Of a stretch of DNA of 64,000 bases, positions 58,201 to 64,000 are shown in pieces. The first letter of the stretch is position 1, and each line of letters opens with the position of its first letter. The notes under the pieces are model-generated. The model was not told the origin of the DNA. It saw only the letters and a program-made list of their open reading frames with translations, and did not search any database. Source of the stretch: Phytophthora hibernalis (Eukaryota; Oomycota; Peronosporomycetes; Peronosporales; Peronosporaceae); assembly GCA_012656075.1 (NCBI GenBank), contig JAAKBF010000009.1, positions 248,001-312,000 on the forward strand. Reading direction: 5' to 3'. The position numbers were made by a program, and so were the translations under genes.

Positions 58201-61168
58201 CGACGCAGTGCTGCCTCTTGTTGCACAGGTCCACACCTTCCATGAATTCTGTAGGAACCAACATCGGTGCTTCAGCAAAATGGTTTGCAGATTTTCGCAA
58301 GCCTTTTTGTTCCGAGCTGTGATAGATCTCCACGAGATGAAGATGGCTCGGCGTTCTCTCTCAGCACGAATTTCCTTAGCAAGAATCATTACTCGAATTT
58401 CCGAGCGACAAAATAGATCGGCGCTGATTCTGTCTCGCTCGGAGAGAATCTTCACATGTGTCTCTCGTTCCCAGAATCTGAAAGCCTGCCGCTCAAAGGA
58501 TAATCGAAGTCTGTTGAGTAAGTGCTGAAACAGTCGGGTCTGCTTGCTCAAAGAACAGCACGCTACTTTTCTTTGCCATTGCCGCAAGGAAGCTTGGAGC
58601 GTCATATATCGTCGTTTCTCGGCAAAGAGGGATCGTCTGCGCTGCTGCCGCTTACTTTCAGCACTGATTAGACTCCATTTCCAAAGCGTCCGACGCAGTG
58701 TCTTAGTTCTGCTGACCAACCGAAATATGCGCTCGGTTTGTTGCTGAGCTTGGATGGATGAGTTTTCCAACATTGTGATCGTAGTGCAGAGCGATTCTCG
58801 TATCCAGTGGCTCCACTTGGTTTTAAGTCTCTGAAGGTGATGCCGTCGAAACACTCTTTTCAGGGCTGTACGCCTTCGAGCCATCAACGCAGCGTGGCGA
58901 CACCAAGCGTGTAAGTATGTACTCGTCCGAAAATGACTGGTATTTCTTCGAAATGCACGAACGATGAGCTTCTTTCGCGACTCATTTAATTTCCAATTTG
59001 TTCGCCACGATATGAAGGCTGTGAACAAAATCGTTCGCTGCAGAGCACATATGACCCCGGACAGCGATTTTTGTTGTTGGCGTCGCTGCTTGCGTAATCG
59101 GAATGCAACGAACCCAATCCACCGACGCCAAAGCCGCGATGTCAGCTCGCACTCTGCTTGTTCACTCCTGATGCACGCTTTCACATAGAAACCATGCTGT
59201 TGTTTCCAGGACTGAAAAGCTTGTCGCTGCCATCTATCCATCGATCGATTCAGGAAAAGTCTGAACCAGTTTACTCGCTGTTGTCTGAGGTAGTGCCGTT
59301 GACGCCACACTCGGAACAAGAACGCTGTCGGTACCCAGCCAGCCTCATTCGGAGGGTGTCGTACATTTTGCACTTCCAATTGTCGAAAGCAGTTTCCAAA
59401 GCACGACGGCGTCGCATGCACTGATATCGATATCGATGCAACTGGTTGCACCGCTCGGCCTTCGCCTCGTTGACAGTGTTCCACTTCTGAACGACAGCTT
59501 GGAGAACTTTAACGTGCCTACGAGCTATCAATCTCCTCAGTGTACGTCGTTGTCGACGACTATGTGCTGTGCGTCTACATGTAGACCAAGAAGAAAATAC
59601 AATTCGAAGGATCTTTTCTTGCCTTTTGTTGGACATGAAGAGAGAGCACATGATCTGGTATTTCAAAACCACATTTCTGCTTCGACGGATGTCCTCCTGA
59701 TAGACACCTTGCATTGCCCCCGCTTGCTGCGAGAACTCCCACCTCTCCACGTGAGCTTTTGCATTGTGGTCTTCGATAGCAGATCGAATACGCAGATATA
59801 GCCAACCTCTCAGCAACCAAGCTCTCTGCAGCTTTGTCGTCAGTGCGCGAAGTCGAAATCGCCGCTGTCGCCTACGCCGAAGCGTCCGCACAAACAATTT
59901 GAGGCTCTTTTCCTTGATTGAGCAGACTCGACGAGAACCCCACTCTGCAATTATGCTATTCATACGCCTCGATAGCGTCGCCTCCTTTTTCCACGCTGTA
60001 AAGATTTTTCGGAGTTCTCGCTGGCGATGCTGAAGTCTCTGGAATCGAAGCGCGATTGCGTGCTTCTGACGAGTGCAGATCACTTCGGACCGCAACATCA
60101 ACAGAGTCCTATGCTTACTCTCTCGCCGTTTGAATGTCTGCAGTCGCTGTGCCTGTAGATCTTTAAAGCGCTGTTGTCGATGCAGCTCTCGGATGTAGGC
60201 GGTGTGCAGTTCACTAGCCGCTGACGATTGAATTTCTGCTCTGAGATTTCTCTCCTCCTCCATCGCAATGTGAGCTGTTTTAAGCACTTCGGCCCATTCA
60301 TGAGCTGACACCTCCGCACACCGCAGACGAAGTGACGAGATTCCTAGTTGCTGTATTCTCCGACTTGTCCTCGCAAGAATTCGACGTAGAAGCAGTTTGC
60401 GCTGTTGTAGAATGCGTGCACGCGATCTCAAACTACAAAATGGAGCGAAGCGAGCGCTGTGAGATAACTTTCATGAACGTTTTGCGTCTTCGCTTACAGC
60501 GAATGACTCTTCCCCAGCTTCCCCATATCTCTCGAAGTAGCCGCCATCGCACAAATTCTCGCGAGTTATCGCTTCCTACCCCTTTACAATGGTCGATCCG
60601 TTTTGCGTTAGCAGTTGCTCAGTCGTGAAAGCTGCCTGAGGATAGACTTTTGCACTTCCCGTATAATTCGATCCACCATACCCATACGAGTACCAGAAAC
60701 ACTTCCACCTCTCAACACTTCGTCGTAACGTTTTCCATCGATTTCGCACTTGCAACCTCAAAGAGCTTCACGACGTCGACCATGCAGCAACACGACGCCA
60801 TGCAGTGAACGGAAGACTTCGCGTTGCTGTCTATCGCGAACCCTCCGGTTTATTGAACGCATTACCAAATCAACGTATCGCTGGCGTTGCCGCTTGTTCT
60901 TCTGGTGCAAACCTTCCAGTTCTTCTCTCCTCTTAGCATCTTGACCAAGGGAACGCTGCACGACCTGGTCTGCAACTCCTTTATTCACCTCCACAATCGT
61001 CAGCAGATCCTTCACTTTGGCTTTGCTCGCCTCTAGCTTAGCCGCTCGAGTATCTGACGTCTGTAAAGCACGAGAAAGCTGCCATTTGAGTCTTCGCCGC
61101 TCCTGCTCGAGCTCATAGAGAACGGATTCCTTCACATACACGCATGCTTCTCCATCTTTGTGGGCCAT
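55206..61168 (-). CDS. Large Sfi1-like protein with Trp/helix repeats
   Basis: One minus-strand gene of nearly 6 kb, ATG 61168 (MAHKDGEACVYVKESVLYEL) to stop 55206, about 1980 residues. The N-terminus is coiled coil. The remainder is an array of basic helices, each with a central Trp about every 25–40 residues, e.g. LRKIFTAWKKEA, LFTAFISWRTNW, LSTFSKWRLYTC, LLHGWNRWRTSA, LLQAYRKWRSVY. This is the pattern of Sfi1 repeats, which bind centrin along centrosomal, basal-body or spindle-pole filaments. Centrin binding is inferred from the repeat. No intron is required. The frame changes at about 60760, 60600, 60440, 59400, 58200, 57920, 57620, 57000, 56800 and 56380, and where examined a homopolymer base explains it. 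Confidence 0.75.
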
Positions 61169-61199
61169 ATCCACAACATGCAGAGGGCGCTGCTAATGC

Positions 61200-61246
61200 A
61201 AACGCTCGAAAACGAAAGGTGACTCACCTTTCGTTTTCGAGCGTTT
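61200..61246. repeat. Perfect 47-bp palindrome
   Basis: Arms AAACGCTCGAAAACGAAAGG plus TGA and its exact reverse complement around a single central C (61223). It sits 32 bp upstream of the Sfi1-like start codon, so it lies in the promoter or 5' leader. If transcribed it would fold into a 23-bp hairpin. Confidence 0.9.
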
Positions 61247-61304
61247 AGGTGACTCGTCAGAGGATCCCATGAAACTACCACTATGAAGCTGCTACGACGA
61301 ACTC

Positions 61305-61337
61305 GATACAACTTGTTTCGAGTTGTATCATACAACT
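61305..61337. repeat. Overlapping small palindromes
   Basis: GATACAACT (61305–61313) pairs with AGTTGTATC (61321–61329), and AGTTGTATCATACAACT (61321–61337) is itself a palindrome. The middle segment can therefore pair with either side. Confidence 0.7.
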
Positions 61338-62209
61338 GCAGCCTTCCAATTATACATACCCCCTCCCTTATCAGCGTGACATGGTGCAAGAAACAAGGAA
61401 ACGGGACAGAAGGCGTGGAATGCAACGTCTGAACTACAGACCGTTCAACCGAAAGTGGGAAGGAGCACTAGAACCGACTCAGGTCTGGAGAGTGTGTTTC
61501 ACTCAATTTCACTAAAGAAACTTCTATGAGACTACGCAGGCTAGTTTGCCAAGTTTCCCAAGGTATTTGATTCCGCCTTATTCAAATGTTGAGAATCGAT
61601 AGGCACTCCTTCATGAGGCGCACATCCCCACAAGAGAACTTTTTGAGTTGACCGCCGGCGCGCAGGAAGACCCATGATGGTTATCGAGACCGTGCACACG
61701 AGCTCCGAAATCTACTTGCAAATGTGAGGTGCAGTTGAGCCATAGCGTGTTGTTTCGGGCCATGCGCGTTCGTTGTCGACCGAGGAAATAATTGAGACAC
61801 CCGGCGGGGTGCCGTTACGGAAACCTTCTTTTTAGCTACTTTCTGATTCAAGGGGATTGATTGTAAGCAGTAGAAATAAGTGTAAAGCGTTCAGCTACTT
61901 TCGAAGCAGGATTAATCGGATAGTTTGAGCGATAAATAATTTGCGTGGATTTCAATAGGAATTTTTTCAGCTATATTGCGATCATGCTGTCAAAATTAAT
62001 CCGCTGTTCAGTCGGGGTGGCAAGCGGTACTGGAACATTGAGTACGAGGAACTTGAGGAGGTGACGCTGTTGGAGGTTGAAGACTTGTGGCTACTCCTTC
62101 TGCCGAGCTAAGCGCAAAAATATTTAACATATGTAACTCTGACTTACGCAAATGTCTTATAATCCGCCCCCGTGAAGATAAGGCCTCATGAGGACTTCCG
62201 ACGCAGTAT
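61338..62209. other. Intergenic region
   Basis: No convincing coding frame or repeat over about 870 bp. AT-rich parts near 61850–62000. Confidence 0.4.
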
Positions 62210-62512
62210 TTATATGCTTTGGGCAGGATCAATGCACTTTGTGGTAATTGAATCAAACGGTGTGTACACATATGAGTCAGGGTCGGTATCTTTCTTACTG
62301 GAACTTGTCCTCTTTAGGAAGAGCTTATTGTCCTCAATCTTTATTTTGTGATCATCATGATAGGTCTCACTGCAGCTTTGTTTTTCTAGGATCAGATCAC
62401 CTGGCGGACTCTCAACCTTCTCGTTATTCCTGGTTACAGCATAAGAACGTGAAGCCACCACGGTTTCTTGGTTTGAGGATGCAGAAGACGTTAGCTCCCC
62501 TATGCTTTCCAC
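62210..62512 (-). other. Minus-strand open frame without an ATG
   Basis: Reads ESIGELTSSASSNQETVVAS through DPAQSI with a balanced, protein-like composition. The same frame stays open to the right across the globin start. No in-frame ATG exists, so if real it is an exon of a spliced gene or a gene broken by a missing base. No family recognised. Confidence 0.25.
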
Positions 62513-62599
62513 GTGAACGTTACCACGCTTGCCAAGGTAAAAGGGGCGTCACATTTCAGCCATCGTTCGTCCGAGTAGAGGAAGCCCACGAGGTTCACC

Positions 62600-63444
62600 A
62601 TGGGCTCGGGTGCATCGCGTCCGGGACAACCAGTACCGGCAGGTTCGAAGGCCAAGGTCAAGTCGCCCAAGAAATTCGCGTACTCGGATGTCCGGCTGAT
62701 GAAGAAGTACCTGGCCTCTTTCGTTTACTACGAGAAGTCAACCGAGGAACATCGCAGCATTGCAGCTCAACACTGGGATAAAGTTTTCAAAGATGCACCC
62801 CACAGCGATCACTGACGACGTTGACCCAGAGTACGCACAAGGAAGCCAAGCACATTACCAAGGCTCAAAACAACAAGATCACCGAGCTGTACGACGTCTT
62901 CTATGCTTATCTCGAGGAGCACGGCGGGGATCTGAAACACGTTTTCCGATCGTCCATGCACGTTCGAGGCCGCGTCCTCGTACATATCAGTGCTGGTATG
63001 CGCACGATGTTGGCCTCGGAGAACATCGCCGACAAAATCCTCGCGCTGACCAAGACACATCGTCGATTCGGTGTGAAACTCGAGCACTACGACTGCGTGG
63101 GGCGTGCTCTGCTACACGCTATGCAACGAACGTCGGGTGAAAACTGGAGCCCAGATATTGATGACGCCTGGAGACGAATGTATTCGCATTCGAGTGTCAT
63201 CCTCATTCGAGCAGGGCAGAAAACCGAGAAGCCAGTCTCCAAGGATACGAAGCATAAGGACAAGGACAAGTTCGCAATGGTCAACGCTGGCCCGACCTCA
63301 AATCTGGTGATCACCAAGGCAGGCCGCGTCAACTTCTACAAAATCTTGACCTCGATTCGTAGCCGGAGGGAAGGACGCAGTAAAACCAGCGCCAAAGTTT
63401 CAGGGAGAGCTAATGAACAGGAGATCGGGCTTCGCAAGCCATAA
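62600..63444 (+). CDS. Globin-family protein with N-myristoylation motif
   Basis: ATG 62600 in a good context (CACCATGGGC). The first residues, MGSGASRP, are a textbook N-myristoylation signal. Next come a basic linker and a globin fold resembling the flavohaemoglobin or sensor-globin type: VYYEKSTEEHRSIAAQHWDK, ELYDVFYAYLEEHGGDLKHV, and the F–G region LTKTHRRFGVKLEHYDCVGR, whose first His is the likely proximal haem ligand. ALLHAM and SPDIDDAWRRMYSHSSVILI (H helix) follow. A Lys/Arg-rich tail ends LRKP. No FAD/NAD reductase domain. One C is missing in the C run at about 62797; with it the frame continues for 281 residues. Membrane-tethered oxygen/NO sensing or scavenging is inferred. Confidence 0.78.
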
Positions 63445-63595
63445 CTAGGGTGCTGTGAAAAGTAGGCTGTCCTGTCACGTCGAAAAGAGTTAGAGCTGCG
63501 AAAGTGGAGTCTCGAGCAGAGCACGAATTGTTTATGAAATGCACGCAATGCAAATATCCAACTATTCCAAGTCTGTCTCGACAAATTCCGGGTAC

Positions 63596-64000
63596 CTACT
63601 CAGTCGGATGAGTTCCCGCTACGCCTCCGAAAACTCCGCCAGAGTTTGGACGAGCAGCAGGTTTTCCCACCGCGAAATCATCTCCTCGGAAAGACGACAT
63701 CGACTTCAAGGCCCGAATTGACGAGCTTGGCACTCGGTTTTCCTTGTCTCCGTCATCGAACTCGATCACATAGGTTCCATCAGCATTAGCTCGCGAGATC
63801 GTTCCCTTGAAGTACTTATCTTTCCCCATGTATAGGGCCTCAACTCGCGTTCCAACTCGAAATGGCTGACTGAACTCGACCACCACAGACTTCGATTCGC
63901 CTTTAGCATCCGACCTGGACATTGATATGCCCTTATCGTTGCTTTTAGGCATGCTGACTGACACCAAGCAAATGTGATCACTCTGAACACCCGTCTCCTT
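63596..64000 (-). CDS. Tudor/Agenet-like domain protein, partial
   Basis: A minus-strand frame open to the right edge of the window and ending at 63596. It holds a Tudor-like module: FRVGTRVEALYMGKD, KYFKGTISRANADG and TYVIEFDDGDKE, a barrel that typically reads methylated residues or RNA-bound partners. A Ser/Gly-rich tail ends THPTE. The first ATG in frame is at 63952 (MPKSNDKGISMS), but the frame extends upstream beyond the window, so the true start may lie outside. Fragments of this module are common in uncharacterised oomycete proteins. Confidence 0.6.
   Translation of the reverse strand, partial: KETGVQSDHICLVSVSMPKSNDKGISMSRSDAKGESKSVVVEFSQPFRVGTRVEALYMGKDKYFKGTISRANADGTYVIEFDDGDKENRVPSSSIRALKSMSSFRGDDFAVGKPAARPNSGGVFGGVAGTHPTE

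Noticed and set aside
1..64000. CRISPR arrays, rRNA genes, prokaryotic operons or ribosome-binding sites
   Set aside because: None seen; introns, gene structure and element types are eukaryotic, and the direct repeats are LTRs or short tandems.

Overview
The window reads as nuclear DNA of an oomycete, most likely Phytophthora or a close relative. Evidence: the genes on the right have short GT–AG introns of about 50–175 bp; some carry the oomycete core promoter (Inr plus flanking element, TCATTT..CATTTC type) just ahead of a very short 5' leader; gene spacing is tight; and the repeats are Gypsy elements with two RNase H domains and a chromodomain, DIRS-like tyrosine-recombinase elements and Helitrons. 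Assignment to genus is inference.

Bases 1–33735 are almost entirely transposable-element DNA. In order: a pogo-type DDE transposase fragment; a minus-strand LTR element (LTR-like repeats at 1392–1606 and 5337–5553) with gag and protease relics but no reverse transcriptase; a decayed Helitron Rep (5740–7883); about 2 kb without recognisable genes; a decayed plus-strand Gypsy gag and protease remnant (10546–15620); and a DIRS-like element bounded by inverted repeats (16211–33735). The DIRS element is split by a younger 11.7-kb Gypsy element (19583–31294) with 546/547-bp LTRs about 98% identical. Besides gag and pol, this Gypsy element carries a separate antisense gene (28195–30280) with what looks like a spliceable intron.

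The composition switches abruptly at 33735. Next to the DIRS end lies an RFC1-type BRCT gene fragment, followed by a dense block of ordinary genes: a PA/PA/ankyrin/IQ protein (minus), uridine phosphorylase (plus), a UCHL3-type deubiquitinase (plus), a secreted parallel beta-helix protein (plus), a very large triple-PH/Arb2/AGC kinase (minus), a small Cys/His protein (minus), an endonuclease/exonuclease/phosphatase-family enzyme (plus), an Sfi1-like W-repeat protein of nearly 6 kb (minus), a putatively N-myristoylated globin (plus) and a Tudor-like protein running off the right edge (minus).

Most of these genes are broken by single-base shifts, nearly all one base missing from a G, C, A or T run. 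UCHL3 and the globin each need exactly one base, while uridine phosphorylase needs none over 894 coding bases. The simplest reading is residual homopolymer error in the assembly rather than a run of pseudogenes. The same caution applies to the young Gypsy element, which may be more intact than it looks. The genes do not form one pathway; the block is a typical housekeeping and signalling neighbourhood beside a repeat-rich compartment.
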